A DNA stretch of 64,000 nt from Lientehia hominis (lineage in GTDB: Bacteria > Bacillota > Clostridia > Lachnospirales > Lachnospiraceae), in contig NZ_JAJNOR010000006.1 of assembly GCF_021044755.1 (NCBI RefSeq), forward strand, positions 191,911 to 255,910, given 5' to 3'. The notes under the pieces were generated by a model. It made no database searches, was not told the origin of the DNA, and saw only the letters and a program-made list of their open reading frames with translations. Every line of letters begins with the position of its first letter. Positions within the stretch are counted from its first letter, which is position 1. The position numbers and the translations under genes were made by a program. Positions 41,629 to 50,506 of this stretch are shown here, in pieces.

Positions 41629-44265
41629 ATGAAACCATACTTAGCAGAATTTTCTCAAGTCATCAAAGATCTGAACACTTCAGAGCAGGGGCTGACCGGC
41701 GCCGAGGCCGGACGGCGGTTGTCCGAAAACGGCCCAAATAAGCTGAAAGAGGGCAAAAAAGTTTCACTTATTTCCCGCTTTTTTAAAGAGCTGGCCGATC
41801 CGATGATCATCATCCTCATAGCCGCCGCTGTCGTTTCAGGTATTACAGCAGTCTACTCGGGGGAGTCCTTTACCGATGTCATCATTATCATGGCCGTAGT
41901 CATCATCAACGCTGTCCTGGGGGTTGTTCAGGAAAATAAAGCGGAGAAAGCCATCGCCGCTCTCCAGGAGATCGCGGCGGCTACTTCAAAGGTCGTCCGG
42001 GACGGCCGCCAGAAGACCGTAAAAAGTGAAGAGCTGGTTCCCGGCGACATAATCATCCTGGAAGCCGGAGACGCCGTCCCCGCCGATGCCAGAATCATAG
42101 AAAACGCCAGCCTGAAGGTGGAAGAAGCGGCCCTTACCGGAGAATCCGTACCAGTCAATAAAACCGCGGATACACTGAACCTGGGAACAGAAAAAGACAT
42201 CCCTCTTGGCGACCGGAAAAACATGGTATATATGGGAAGTACCATCGTATATGGCCGGGGACGAGCCGTACTGACCGGCACCGGTATGGACACAGAGATG
42301 GGAAAGATCGCAGATGCGCTGACCAATTCCAAGGATGACCTCACTCCCCTTCAGAAAAGGCTGAATCAATTGAGCAAGGTGCTGAGCTTCCTTGTTATCG
42401 GAATCTGTCTCTTTATTTTCGCCCTGAATATATTCCGTGCCTATCCGGATATCACCGGAGCAAGGATGCTCGATACTTTCATGATTGCCGTCAGCCTGGC
42501 TGTAGCAGCCATCCCAGAGGGTCTGGCCGCGGTGGTCACGATCGTGCTCTCCATGGGAGTCACCAGAATGTCAAAGCGGAACGCTGTCATCCGTAAGCTG
42601 ACTGCCGTAGAGACCCTTGGCTGTACTCAGATCATCTGTTCCGACAAAACCGGCACACTGACTCAGAACAAGATGACTGTAGTGGAGCACTCCTCAGCAG
42701 ATATCCCGGAGCTTGCCAAAGCCATGTCGCTCTGCAGTGACGCTGTTTTAGATGAGCAGAAGGAAGCCGTCGGAGAGCCTACAGAATGTGCTCTGGTAAA
42801 TGACGCTTTCTCCCTTGGTCTGTCCAAAACAGATCTGATGGAACAATATCCCCGTATAGGCGAGGCTCCCTTTGATTCCATGCGGAAGATGATGTCAACG
42901 GTCCACAATACTTCGGAACACGGCATTCTGCAGTACACCAAAGGCGCACCCGACGAGGTTCTGAAACGCTGTACGTCCATGTGGGACGGCAGCCGGGAAG
43001 TCCCTCTCACGGAAAGTCTCCGTCAGGAGATCCTTTCAAAAAATAAGCATATGGCGGATCAGGCTCTCCGCGTTCTCTGCGGCGCCATGCGAGTATGGGA
43101 TTCTAGTCCCGCCTCCTTCGACGCGGAATATCTGGAGCAGGAGCTTTGCTATCTGGGGCTATCCGGCATGATCGATCCTATCCGTCCTGAGGTGCGGGAT
43201 GCGATAGCTGAATGTAAGAATGCGGGGATTCGTCCCATCATGATCACGGGGGATCATCGCGATACCGCCGTGGCTATCGCCCGTCAGCTGGGAATCCTTC
43301 AGGATGACAGCGAGGCCATAACCGGTTCCCGGCTAAATGACATGAGCGATGAAGAACTGTTCCGGGATGTGAAGCATTTCTCCGTATATGCGAGGGTCCA
43401 GCCGGAACACAAAGTACGGATCGTAAAGGCCTGGAAATCCAAAGGATGCATCACCGCCATGACAGGAGATGGCGTAAACGACGCTCCTTCCATTAAAAGC
43501 GCAGATATAGGCGTGGGCATGGGAATAACCGGAACAGATGTGACAAAAAACGTAGCGGACATGGTGCTCGCCGACGATAATTTTGCCACAATTGTTTCCG
43601 CCGTGGGCGAGGGCAGGCGAATTTATGACAACATCCGCAAATCCATTCAGTTCCTCCTGTCCTCCAATCTGGCCGAGGTGCTCGCCATCTTCTTTTCCAC
43701 CATCCTCGGCTTTACCATACTGAAACCAGTCCACCTGCTTTGGATCAACCTGATCACTGACTGTTTCCCCGCCCTGGCTCTCGGCATGGAACACGAAGAA
43801 GAGGATATCATGAAACGGGCTCCCCGAAGCGCGGATGACGGTATCTTTGCCGGCGGCCTTGGCTTTGACGTGGTCTTTCAGGGTGTTCTGATAACCTTTC
43901 TCACCATGTCCGCTTATTTCATCGGTCATTATGTCGAATCCGGCCGGTTTGAAATCGCCGCCAGTGCCGACGGCATGACAATGGCATTCCTGACCTTATC
44001 CATGGTGGAGATATTCCATTCTTTCAATATGAGGTCCCGAAGAGCTTCCGTATTCCGGATACACGAGCATAATAAGTTCCTTTGGGGCGCCATGGCTCTG
44101 TCTTTCCTCTGTACGGCCGCCGTGATCTATGTCCCCTTTCTGCGGAACGCTTTCGGCTTTGCCCATATTACCTTGGCTGAATACGGACTTTCCATGGCTC
44201 TGGCTGTCGTGATCATCCCGATCATGGAACTGGTAAAATTTATACAGCGGCGCCTGCACAAATAG
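41629..44265 (+). CDS. cation-transporting P-type ATPase, PMCA/SERCA-like (likely Mn2+/Ca2+ exporter)
   Basis: An 878-residue P2-type ATPase. The actuator loop T-G-E-S lies near residue 180, the phosphorylation motif D-K-T-G-T-L-T starts at D339, the hinge T-G-D-G-V-N-D-A-P-S is near 610, and the membrane motif A-A-I-P-E-G-L lies before the phosphorylation domain. Four C-terminal helices complete the ten-helix layout, including the N-L-I-T-D segment in M6. The sequence type is a calcium exporter, but the upstream Mn2+ riboswitch implies that manganese is a physiological substrate. The ATG follows AAAGGAGG. It is monocistronic, ended by a hairpin at its stop. Confidence 0.94.
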   Translation: MKPYLAEFSQVIKDLNTSEQGLTGAEAGRRLSENGPNKLKEGKKVSLISRFFKELADPMIIILIAAAVVSGITAVYSGESFTDVIIIMAVVIINAVLGVVQENKAEKAIAALQEIAAATSKVVRDGRQKTVKSEELVPGDIIILEAGDAVPADARIIENASLKVEEAALTGESVPVNKTADTLNLGTEKDIPLGDRKNMVYMGSTIVYGRGRAVLTGTGMDTEMGKIADALTNSKDDLTPLQKRLNQLSKVLSFLVIGICLFIFALNIFRAYPDITGARMLDTFMIAVSLAVAAIPEGLAAVVTIVLSMGVTRMSKRNAVIRKLTAVETLGCTQIICSDKTGTLTQNKMTVVEHSSADIPELAKAMSLCSDAVLDEQKEAVGEPTECALVNDAFSLGLSKTDLMEQYPRIGEAPFDSMRKMMSTVHNTSEHGILQYTKGAPDEVLKRCTSMWDGSREVPLTESLRQEILSKNKHMADQALRVLCGAMRVWDSSPASFDAEYLEQELCYLGLSGMIDPIRPEVRDAIAECKNAGIRPIMITGDHRDTAVAIARQLGILQDDSEAITGSRLNDMSDEELFRDVKHFSVYARVQPEHKVRIVKAWKSKGCITAMTGDGVNDAPSIKSADIGVGMGITGTDVTKNVADMVLADDNFATIVSAVGEGRRIYDNIRKSIQFLLSSNLAEVLAIFFSTILGFTILKPVHLLWINLITDCFPALALGMEHEEEDIMKRAPRSADDGIFAGGLGFDVVFQGVLITFLTMSAYFIGHYVESGRFEIAASADGMTMAFLTLSMVEIFHSFNMRSRRASVFRIHEHNKFLWGAMALSFLCTAAVIYVPFLRNAFGFAHITLAEYGLSMALAVVIIPIMELVKFIQRRLHK

Positions 44266-44276
44266 TGCAGGCACCG
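44248..44276 (+). terminator. hairpin at the end of the P-type ATPase gene
   Basis: CGGCGCCTGCAC (44248-44259) pairs with GTGCAGGCACCG (44265-44276), with one G-U pair, around AAATA. The TAG stop lies at the loop/3' arm junction. The following sequence is only moderately T-rich, so efficiency is uncertain. Confidence 0.6.
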
Positions 44277-44314
44277 CCGTTCTCAATACTCATCTGATTT
44301 TGTTACAGCCGAAC

Positions 44315-46588
44315 TTAGAAGCATCCGCTCCATCCGCATCCTTTGCAGATGTTGCAGCCGCCCTCAAAAACAAGCGGTTCTCCACATTCAGGGCAGCGGA
44401 TTTTCTGATTGGTGCTTTTCACCGCCTGAGGCTTCGGAGCCTTGGGCGGCACATGGCTTGCATTCTCTCCCTGCTTTGCCAATTCTTCCTGCACCTCATT
44501 GTACATATCCAGCAGCGCGTTTCCCACGGCCATCGGGCAGCAGGAGCCCTTGCTGGTATCCTTCTGGGTCGCGCGCCTTACGGTATAGGAAGGGCAGGAG
44601 CCTGTAGAATTCAGCTGATCAATGATCGTATAAATATCAATGCCGCCGCGGGCGCTGATGGAGATCATCCTGGACAAGCCGATCATAAAATTGTTGCAGC
44701 CTCCCGTACTTCCCTTGCTGAGATAAGTCTCCAGCAGAGCTCCCGTATAAGGATCGAAAAGAGCGATACAGTGGAGACTTCCGCAGCCGGTGATCAGCTT
44801 CCGCTTCTTTCCGATGACGTCATCGTTCACCAGAATGATCTCACCGCGTTCCAGCCCCTCTCCGGCTACTGCTCCCTTCGGCTCCTCCGGCACATCTGTG
44901 GACAGGATTCCGGCTCTCTGGCAGCCATCACGGAAAATCGTGATTCCCTTAAGCCCCTTGTCATAGGCGTACTGATAAAGAGACTCTGTCTCCTCTACGG
45001 TGAATTGCTTCGGTACATTTACCGTAGAACTGATGGAAGCGTCAATATGGGTCTGCCAAATGGACTGCATGTTGATCCTGGACCGATAATCCAATGTCAT
45101 AGCTGTCACAAAATAGGGAGGGAGCATACTGTCGTCGTTGATCTTGTGATCCTTCATGTAATTTTCCACGATCTTCGTATACACCTTGTAGTATACGTCT
45201 TTGCCATGAAGGGATTCTGTCTTCCTTTCATAATAAATGGCATAAATAGGCTCTATCCCTCCGGAGATTCCCAGCATGGTGGATAAGGTTCCTGTGGGAG
45301 CTATCGTCAGAAGCTGTGAATTTCTCAGCCCGTATTTTTTCACCATTTCTCTGGTAGGCTCGGACGTATTCTGCTCAAAAAACTCGGTTCCCATAATCTC
45401 CTCTGTGGCGCATTTCGGAAATGCCCCCGACTCCTTTGCCAGAGCCGCGGAAGAGGCAATGGCCGTATCAGCCATCGCAAAGCCTATCTTATCACAAAGC
45501 TCTATGGCCTCTTCCTCACCGTAGGTCACACCCAGCTTCACAAGCATGTCCGCCAGTCCCATGATGCCCAGACCTATCTGACGCCAGTCGCGGACACTTT
45601 TCTGCTGCTCCTCCAGCGGATGCAGGCTCAGCCCCTCATCCAGCACCTCGTTCATCGCTCTGACGCAAATTGCCACGCACTGCTTGAACCCGTCAAAGTC
45701 AAAAGATGCTTCCGGCGTAAAAGGATCCTTTACAAACTCAGCCAGGTTCATGCTGCCCAAGAGACAGCTGCCTCCGGCGGGCAGCGGTTCCTCTGCACAG
45801 GGATTTACGCCTGCATAAGAAAAGTCCTTGGTATTGCTGAGCAGATTCCATCCGCAGATTCTGTCCCAGAACAGAGCTCCCGGCTCCGCATAATCCCAGT
45901 TGGCCTCCGCAATCTGGTGAAACAGTTCTCTGGCATTGACCACCCGTTCAATCTTTTCTCCGGTCGCCTCTCTCGTGTAGTGGAGATGATACGATTTATT
46001 TTCTTTCACGGCCTCCATGAATTCATCATATACCCTGACAGAAATATTAGCCTTCGTCACCTTCGTGAGATCTGTCTTCAGCTTGATGAAATCCTCGATA
46101 TCCGGATGAAAACAATCCATGGAAATCATCAGAGCTCCCCGGCGCCCATTCTGCCCGATCAGATCCGTGACCAGAGAATACAGATCCATAAAAGATACCG
46201 CGCCGGTAGTCTCCCTGGCCGCATTGTTGATACGGGCCCCCCGGGGACTCAGTCCGGAAATATCAATACCGCAGCCTCCGCCGTAGCTGTACGTACGGGC
46301 CAGCTTTTTTGCACAGTCAAAAATACTTTCTATTTCATCCTTGGGGGGCGCGATCACATAGCAGTTTGACAGCGTGATCTTTCTTCCCACGTATTCCAGA
46401 CCGCGGTTGGACAATATCCTGCCGCCGAACAGAAATTTTTTCTCTTTCATCAGGCGGGCTATATCCTTATTTCCACTGCTTATCCGCTCTATCCAGTGAT
46501 CAAAATCTTCTCCTTCATAGCAATATTTATTCTGCCAGATATCAATACCCAGCTGATTTTCTTTTCCTAACCACTCTTCGATCGTCAT
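44315..46588 (-). CDS. nrdJ: adenosylcobalamin-dependent (class II) ribonucleotide reductase
   Basis: A 757-residue class II ribonucleotide reductase, which makes deoxynucleotides with a B12-derived radical and needs no oxygen. The ten-stranded barrel motifs are visible: S-N-C-Y-V-I near residue 75, G-G-G-C-G-I-D-I-S-G, N-P-C-A-E-E-P-L (finger loop with the C-x-E site near 272) and A-P-T-G-T-L-S-T. The C-terminus carries a four-cysteine zinc ribbon (C-P-E-C-G ... C-K-G-C-G) and a final C-F. The start behind AGGAG is used; an earlier ATG seven codons upstream overlaps the NrdR box. Two NrdR-like boxes overlap the promoter. No cobalamin riboswitch is seen in the short leader. Confidence 0.95.
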   Translation of the reverse strand: MTIEEWLGKENQLGIDIWQNKYCYEGEDFDHWIERISSGNKDIARLMKEKKFLFGGRILSNRGLEYVGRKITLSNCYVIAPPKDEIESIFDCAKKLARTYSYGGGCGIDISGLSPRGARINNAARETTGAVSFMDLYSLVTDLIGQNGRRGALMISMDCFHPDIEDFIKLKTDLTKVTKANISVRVYDEFMEAVKENKSYHLHYTREATGEKIERVVNARELFHQIAEANWDYAEPGALFWDRICGWNLLSNTKDFSYAGVNPCAEEPLPAGGSCLLGSMNLAEFVKDPFTPEASFDFDGFKQCVAICVRAMNEVLDEGLSLHPLEEQQKSVRDWRQIGLGIMGLADMLVKLGVTYGEEEAIELCDKIGFAMADTAIASSAALAKESGAFPKCATEEIMGTEFFEQNTSEPTREMVKKYGLRNSQLLTIAPTGTLSTMLGISGGIEPIYAIYYERKTESLHGKDVYYKVYTKIVENYMKDHKINDDSMLPPYFVTAMTLDYRSRINMQSIWQTHIDASISSTVNVPKQFTVEETESLYQYAYDKGLKGITIFRDGCQRAGILSTDVPEEPKGAVAGEGLERGEIILVNDDVIGKKRKLITGCGSLHCIALFDPYTGALLETYLSKGSTGGCNNFMIGLSRMISISARGGIDIYTIIDQLNSTGSCPSYTVRRATQKDTSKGSCCPMAVGNALLDMYNEVQEELAKQGENASHVPPKAPKPQAVKSTNQKIRCPECGEPLVFEGGCNICKGCGWSGCF

Positions 46589-46607
46589 TGGGACACTCCT
46601 CTCAATC

Positions 46608-46621
46608 ATACTACATTTTGT
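46608..46621. promoter_or_regulatory. NrdR box 2 (downstream copy)
   Basis: ATACTACATTTTGT; on minus ACAAAATGTAGTAT, which matches most of the NrdR consensus pattern ACTATATATAGTGT. Its centre lies about 31 bases from box 1, three helical turns, as in characterised nrd promoters. Confidence 0.7.
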
Positions 46622-46632
46622 CGCACTTCAAA

Positions 46633-46661
46633 ATGATAGCACAATATGTAGTATTACGCAA
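46633..46661 (-). promoter_or_regulatory. nrdJ promoter with NrdR box 1 in the spacer
   Basis: On minus, TTGCGT (46661-46656) and TATCAT (46638-46633) are separated by 17 bases. The spacer contains ACTACATATTGTG (46652-46640), an 11-of-13 match to the NrdR-box core. Binding of the NrdR repressor here would block polymerase. Confidence 0.75.
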
Positions 46662-46677
46662 GAGGTGTTTTAATACA

Positions 46678-48318
46678 TTACTGCAAAATCTGCTTAAGAT
46701 CCTCTTCCGGCGTGCTGATCAGACGAATATCATAGTTCTCAGTCAAAAAGTTTAAAACATTTTCAGACAAAAAAGCGGGAAGGGTAGGCCCCAGATAAAT
46801 CTTCTTCATTCCCAGGTACAAAAGAGAAAGCAAAATACAGACGGCTTTCTGCTCGTACCAGGAAAGAACCAAGGTTAACGGCAGATCATTTAAACCGCAT
46901 CCAAAAGCATCTGCCAAAGCGGCGGCTACCCGGACGGCGCCATACGCGTCGTTGCATTGTCCCATATCCATAAGACGGGGAAGGCCGTCTGTCTCTCCTC
47001 CTATTGTACCCAAATTCAAGTCATTAAACCGGAATTTCCCACAGGCCAGAGTCAGTATCACCGAGTCCTCCGGTGTCTTCTTCACAAATTCCGTATAATA
47101 ATTTCTCCCTGTCCTGGCTCCGTCGCATCCTCCTACCAGGAAAAAATGCCGTATGGCTCCTGACTTTACGGCTTCCACCACCTTATCTGCCACGGACAGG
47201 ATCGTTCCGTGGCCAAATCCGGTAGTTATCTCATTTCCTCCATTTATACCTGTGAATTCCTTTGATTCCTTATAGCCACCCAGCTCAAGAGCTTTTTTGA
47301 TCAGAGGTGTGAAATCCTTTTCCCCGTTTTCTGCTTCTCCTTCTCCAATATGAATCATTCCGGGATAGGATACCACGCCTGTGGTAAAGACTCTGTCAGA
47401 ATAAGACGCGCGTACCGGCATCAGACAATTGGTCGTAAACAATACCGGCGCGGGGATATCTGCGAATTCTTTCTGCTGATTCTGCCATGCGGTACCAAAA
47501 TGTCCTTTTAAATGTCCATATTTTCTGAGTTCCGGATAGGCATGGGCCGGAAGCAGCTCTCCGTGGGTATAAATATTGATGCCTTTCCCCTCCGTCGCCT
47601 CCAGAAGTTGTTTTAAGTCATAAAGGTCATGTCCGGATACCACGATAAACGGCCCGGCTTCCACGAAAAGCGGGACAGACACCGGCGCCGGCACTCCAAA
47701 GGTATCTGTGTTTGCCTTATCCAGAAGCTCCATACATTTCAGATTTACTTCCCCGGTCTCCATCACCAGAGGCAGGAGCTCTTCCATCGTTTTTTCCTGT
47801 CCCACCGCAAATAATCCCTTATAGAAAAACCGGCTGACCGTCTCCTCCTCATACCCCAGGACCATGGCATGATAAGCATAAGCCGCCATTCCCTTAAGGC
47901 CAAATAAAAGAAGCGATTTCAAAGAGCGGATATCCTCCTCTTCCTGCCATAAATCTTTCATGTTATAATCATCGTTTCGTCCGCAGACAGAAGCACACCC
48001 ACCACATCCTGGGACCATCCGTTCTTTTTCTTCATGGGCTCGGCTGATCAGTTCTTTTAATGCCTTCTCATCGAAATTGACATTGGTAAGCGTAGCAAAC
48101 AATCCCTCCATCATCACTCTGTCTGTACGCTTCGTGGGCTCATTTCCATTCGCTGCTCTGGACAGTCCAATGAGCGCACCGATCAGTTCATCCTGCAGCC
48201 CCGCTGTATCCGCTGTCTTCCCGCATACTCCTGTACTTCCAGAGCATCCCGTACACCCTGCCGTCTGTTCACACTGATAACAAAACATCTGATTTTCTTT
48301 CGTTTTCATCTCACCCAT
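46678..48318 (-). CDS. hcp: hybrid-cluster protein (hydroxylamine reductase-like)
   Basis: A 546-residue Hcp. The N-terminal cysteine cluster (C13, C16, C22, C25, C32 within C-Y-Q-C-E-Q-T-A-G-C and G-V-C-G-K) binds the FeS cubane. Further cysteines in G-C-G-G-C-A, T-N-C-L-M-P, G-G-C-D-G and T-L-A-C-G-K-F with nearby glutamates form the hybrid 4Fe-2S-2O cluster. Hcp reduces nitric oxide (and hydroxylamine in vitro) and protects against nitrosative stress in anaerobes. It overlaps the upstream ferredoxin gene by 8 bases, so that protein is the probable electron donor. A Crp/Fnr gene is divergent. Confidence 0.95.
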   Translation of the reverse strand: MGEMKTKENQMFCYQCEQTAGCTGCSGSTGVCGKTADTAGLQDELIGALIGLSRAANGNEPTKRTDRVMMEGLFATLTNVNFDEKALKELISRAHEEKERMVPGCGGCASVCGRNDDYNMKDLWQEEEDIRSLKSLLLFGLKGMAAYAYHAMVLGYEEETVSRFFYKGLFAVGQEKTMEELLPLVMETGEVNLKCMELLDKANTDTFGVPAPVSVPLFVEAGPFIVVSGHDLYDLKQLLEATEGKGINIYTHGELLPAHAYPELRKYGHLKGHFGTAWQNQQKEFADIPAPVLFTTNCLMPVRASYSDRVFTTGVVSYPGMIHIGEGEAENGEKDFTPLIKKALELGGYKESKEFTGINGGNEITTGFGHGTILSVADKVVEAVKSGAIRHFFLVGGCDGARTGRNYYTEFVKKTPEDSVILTLACGKFRFNDLNLGTIGGETDGLPRLMDMGQCNDAYGAVRVAAALADAFGCGLNDLPLTLVLSWYEQKAVCILLSLLYLGMKKIYLGPTLPAFLSENVLNFLTENYDIRLISTPEEDLKQILQ

Positions 48319-48916
48319 TTTCTTTTCCTTCCTTTATGCTTTTTATTTTTCCATCTAAGCCGATCGTGACCACTTGCCAGGGAAGATTTGCTCCGCTTTG
48401 CGTGAACGACTTTTCTACGGCCCGTTCCAATCCTCCGCAGCAGGGAACTTCCATCCGGATAATCTGGATACTCTTTATTTTGTTTTCCCGGAGAATCCCG
48501 GTCAGCTTATCCGAATAGTCCTCCCTGTCCAATTTGGGACATCCGATCAAGACCCGCCGGCCCTTCACAAAATCCCAATAGAATCTTTCATATCGAAATG
48601 CTGTACAGTCAGCAGCTATCAAAAGCTCCGCTCCGTCATAACAGGACGCCTGGACCGGCGCCAGCTTAATCTGCACCGGCCAAGGGTTCTCTGTATTATC
48701 AGTTTCCTTACAAAAAGCCGCCGTTTCCTTTTCCACGAAACGAATTGCCTGAGTCGGACAAGCCGGAAGGCAGTCACCAAGTCCGTCGCAATAATCTTCC
48801 CGCAGGAGCTTAGCCTTTCCGTCTGCCATCCCAATCGCCCCTTCGTGACATGCTTCCGCACAGATCCCGCAGCCATTACATTTATTTTCGTCTATCTGAA
48901 TTATTTTTCTTATCAT
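48311..48916 (-). CDS. dicluster 4Fe-4S ferredoxin-type protein, likely electron donor for Hcp
   Basis: A 201-residue protein. The N-terminal ferredoxin domain holds two C-x-x-C-x-x-C-x-x-x-C-type sets (C-N-G-C-G-I-C-A-E-A-C-H near residue 13 and C-D-G-L-G-D-C-L-P-A-C-P near 45). A C-terminal domain follows, with an L-I-A-A-D-C-T-A-F segment and the motif E-V-P-C-C-G-G-L-E-R. It is translationally coupled to hcp and takes the place of the Hcr reductase of enterobacteria. The start is the ATG behind AAGGAGG. The function is inferred from the gene pair, which recurs in clostridia. Confidence 0.88.
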   Translation of the reverse strand: MIRKIIQIDENKCNGCGICAEACHEGAIGMADGKAKLLREDYCDGLGDCLPACPTQAIRFVEKETAAFCKETDNTENPWPVQIKLAPVQASCYDGAELLIAADCTAFRYERFYWDFVKGRRVLIGCPKLDREDYSDKLTGILRENKIKSIQIIRMEVPCCGGLERAVEKSFTQSGANLPWQVVTIGLDGKIKSIKEGKENG

Positions 48917-48981
48917 TGTTTCCTCCTTCATCACACTTATTTGTTGGAAGCCTTGACTTTGTACTATGAGTATAATAAAAT

Positions 48982-49005
48982 AAATCCAACATGTCTGTTG
49001 GATTT
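48982..49005. promoter_or_regulatory. inverted repeat between hcp operon and crp/fnr gene (likely operator)
   Basis: Two perfect 10-base arms (48982-48991 and 48996-49005) flank TGTC; the core is CCAACA-TGTC-TGTTGG. It lies upstream of the hcp operon and over the predicted start of the divergent Crp/Fnr gene (TATAAT at 48971-48976). This arrangement fits activation of hcp and autorepression. The sequence is not the classical FNR or CRP consensus. Confidence 0.75.
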
Positions 49006-49024
49006 ACAACGAAAGAAGGTATAT

Positions 49025-49681
49025 ATGAATTTTCATCTGCCGTCTGATTCTGATCTGTTTCAGGGGATTTCCTTGGAGGAGGCTGAATCCATGCTCGGAT
49101 GTCTCTCCCCTGTACTGAAAAAATTTGAAAAAGAAGAATACGTCTTTTACGCTGGTTCCACGATACGCACAGCCGGTCTTATCCTTGAAGGGGCGGTCCA
49201 TATTATAAAAGAGGACTTATGGGGCAACAAAAGAATAATGGAAACAGCCGGTCCCGGCCAGCTGTTCGGCGAAGCATACGCCTGTATGCAGTCGGAAGCT
49301 CTGTTGATCAGCGTAGTCACTGCCAAAAAGTCTAAGATTTTGTTCTTGGATATCAACCGAATCCTAACCACCTGCCCCACCGCCTGTGCCTTCCACACTC
49401 GGCTGATCCGGAATCTCCTCTCCGTCATGGCAGAAAAAAATCTGTTTCTGACCAGAAAGCTGGATCACATCACCCAGAAATCCACCCGGGAAAAAGTCCT
49501 GGCTTATTTGTCATTCCAGGCTTCCTCACACCATACCCGTACTTTCACCATCCCTTTCAACCGTCAGCAGCTGGCGGACTATCTCTCCGTGGAACGAAGC
49601 GCTCTGTCCGCAGAGCTTTCTAAAATGCAGGCCGACGGACTGATCCAATATCATAAAAATGAATTCACGGTACTGTCGTGA
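49025..49681 (+). CDS. Crp/Fnr family transcriptional regulator (HcpR-like role)
   Basis: A 218-residue regulator with an N-terminal cyclic-nucleotide-binding-type beta roll (about 20-120), a dimerisation helix and a C-terminal helix-turn-helix (N-R-Q-Q-L-A-D-Y-L-S-V-E-R-S-A-L-S-A-E-L, about 172-191). It lacks the N-terminal cysteine cluster of FNR and the full cAMP-binding residue set, so the signal may be haem or NO, as in HcpR-like proteins; this is inference. It is divergent from the ferredoxin/hcp operon. The ATG follows AGAAGG; a long in-frame upstream extension runs antisense to the ferredoxin gene and is not used. Confidence 0.88.
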   Translation: MNFHLPSDSDLFQGISLEEAESMLGCLSPVLKKFEKEEYVFYAGSTIRTAGLILEGAVHIIKEDLWGNKRIMETAGPGQLFGEAYACMQSEALLISVVTAKKSKILFLDINRILTTCPTACAFHTRLIRNLLSVMAEKNLFLTRKLDHITQKSTREKVLAYLSFQASSHHTRTFTIPFNRQQLADYLSVERSALSAELSKMQADGLIQYHKNEFTVLS

Positions 49682-49691
49682 GGTCTCCCCG

Positions 49692-50315
49692 CTATTCCCC
49701 TTTTCCATCTGCAAACCTCTCGATCTCTTCATTATTCAGCCGTTCAAAACCTTTCTCCATCTCTCCTAAAAGCTCTGCGTACTGCTTCAGCATAGCCTGT
49801 ATTTCCTGCTTGCCTCTCCTCTCCTGTTTGTAACAGACCCGATGCTCCATACTCGCCCAAAAGTCCATACTGATCGTCCTGATCTGAACCTCTACCGGAT
49901 AATACTCTGTGCGTTCCATATAATACACGGGAATTCCCAATATAATATGGTAGCTGCGGTAGCCGTTGGATTTCGGAGTCTTAATATAATTCCGCTCCTG
50001 GATCACGATCAGATCCCTCTGTCCCTTCAGATTATCCACCAGCTGCTCCACGTCTCTCACAAAATAGCAAATAACCCGAATACCAGCTATATCCCGCAGA
50101 TTTTCTTTGGCAGCAGTGAAACTGCCGTTCATCCCTTTTCTTTCCAGCTTATTTTCTATGCTCTGCTTCTTTTTTATCCTGAACTGTATATTATGAATCG
50201 GCTTGGGGACATCCGTGCTGTATATGGAATGATTCAGCACGTCAAGTCTGGCCATTAATAAATTCAGCGCATCCTGGTAAGGAACGATGAGTTCGTAATA
50301 CTGCTCGTTTGTCAT
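49692..50315 (-). CDS. small alarmone synthetase (RelA/SpoT-domain GTP pyrophosphokinase)
   Basis: A 207-residue protein with a stand-alone RelA/SpoT synthetase domain, like Bacillus YjbM/YwaC. The motif I-A-G-I-R-V-I-C-Y-F precedes P-K-S-N-G-Y-R-S-Y-H-I-I-L, which contains the nucleotide-binding arginine and tyrosine. Next come V-E-V-Q-I-R-T-I-S-M-D-F-W-A-S-M-E-H and a helical tail. It should make (p)ppGpp from GDP/GTP and ATP; no hydrolase HD domain is present. It converges with the Crp/Fnr gene. The ATG follows GGGAGAG. Confidence 0.92.
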   Translation of the reverse strand: MTNEQYYELIVPYQDALNLLMARLDVLNHSIYSTDVPKPIHNIQFRIKKKQSIENKLERKGMNGSFTAAKENLRDIAGIRVICYFVRDVEQLVDNLKGQRDLIVIQERNYIKTPKSNGYRSYHIILGIPVYYMERTEYYPVEVQIRTISMDFWASMEHRVCYKQERRGKQEIQAMLKQYAELLGEMEKGFERLNNEEIERFADGKGE

Positions 50316-50446
50316 CTGACGCTCTCCCTTCCGCGTTCTGTATCTTTTTAAGAATACTACAAAATTATAAAGGGACCGTGAACTTTCTCCAAAAGATTTC
50401 TTAATTTCTATTTTTATCCGTCGCCAGGGCAGCCCTCTACAGACAG

Positions 50447-50475
50447 AAAAGCGGCCCCGGTACAGGGCCGCTTTT
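50447..50475 (-). terminator. terminator of the surface-fibre operon
   Basis: AAAAGCGGCCC (50447-50457) pairs with GGGCCGCTTTT (50465-50475) around a 7-base loop; the arms themselves supply the T-run in both directions. It lies 32 bases past the 1845-residue surface protein. Confidence 0.85.
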
Positions 50476-50506
50476 ACATATGCATTAATATTGTTTCTGG
50501 AACCAG

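Noticed and set aside
46589..46677. Cobalamin riboswitch before nrdJ
   Set aside because: The 89-base gap to hcp is too short for the roughly 200-base element and contains the promoter and NrdR boxes instead.
48374..49024. Long N-terminal extension of the Crp/Fnr gene
   Set aside because: It runs antisense to the ferredoxin gene; the ATG at 49025 has a ribosome binding site and gives the normal family length.
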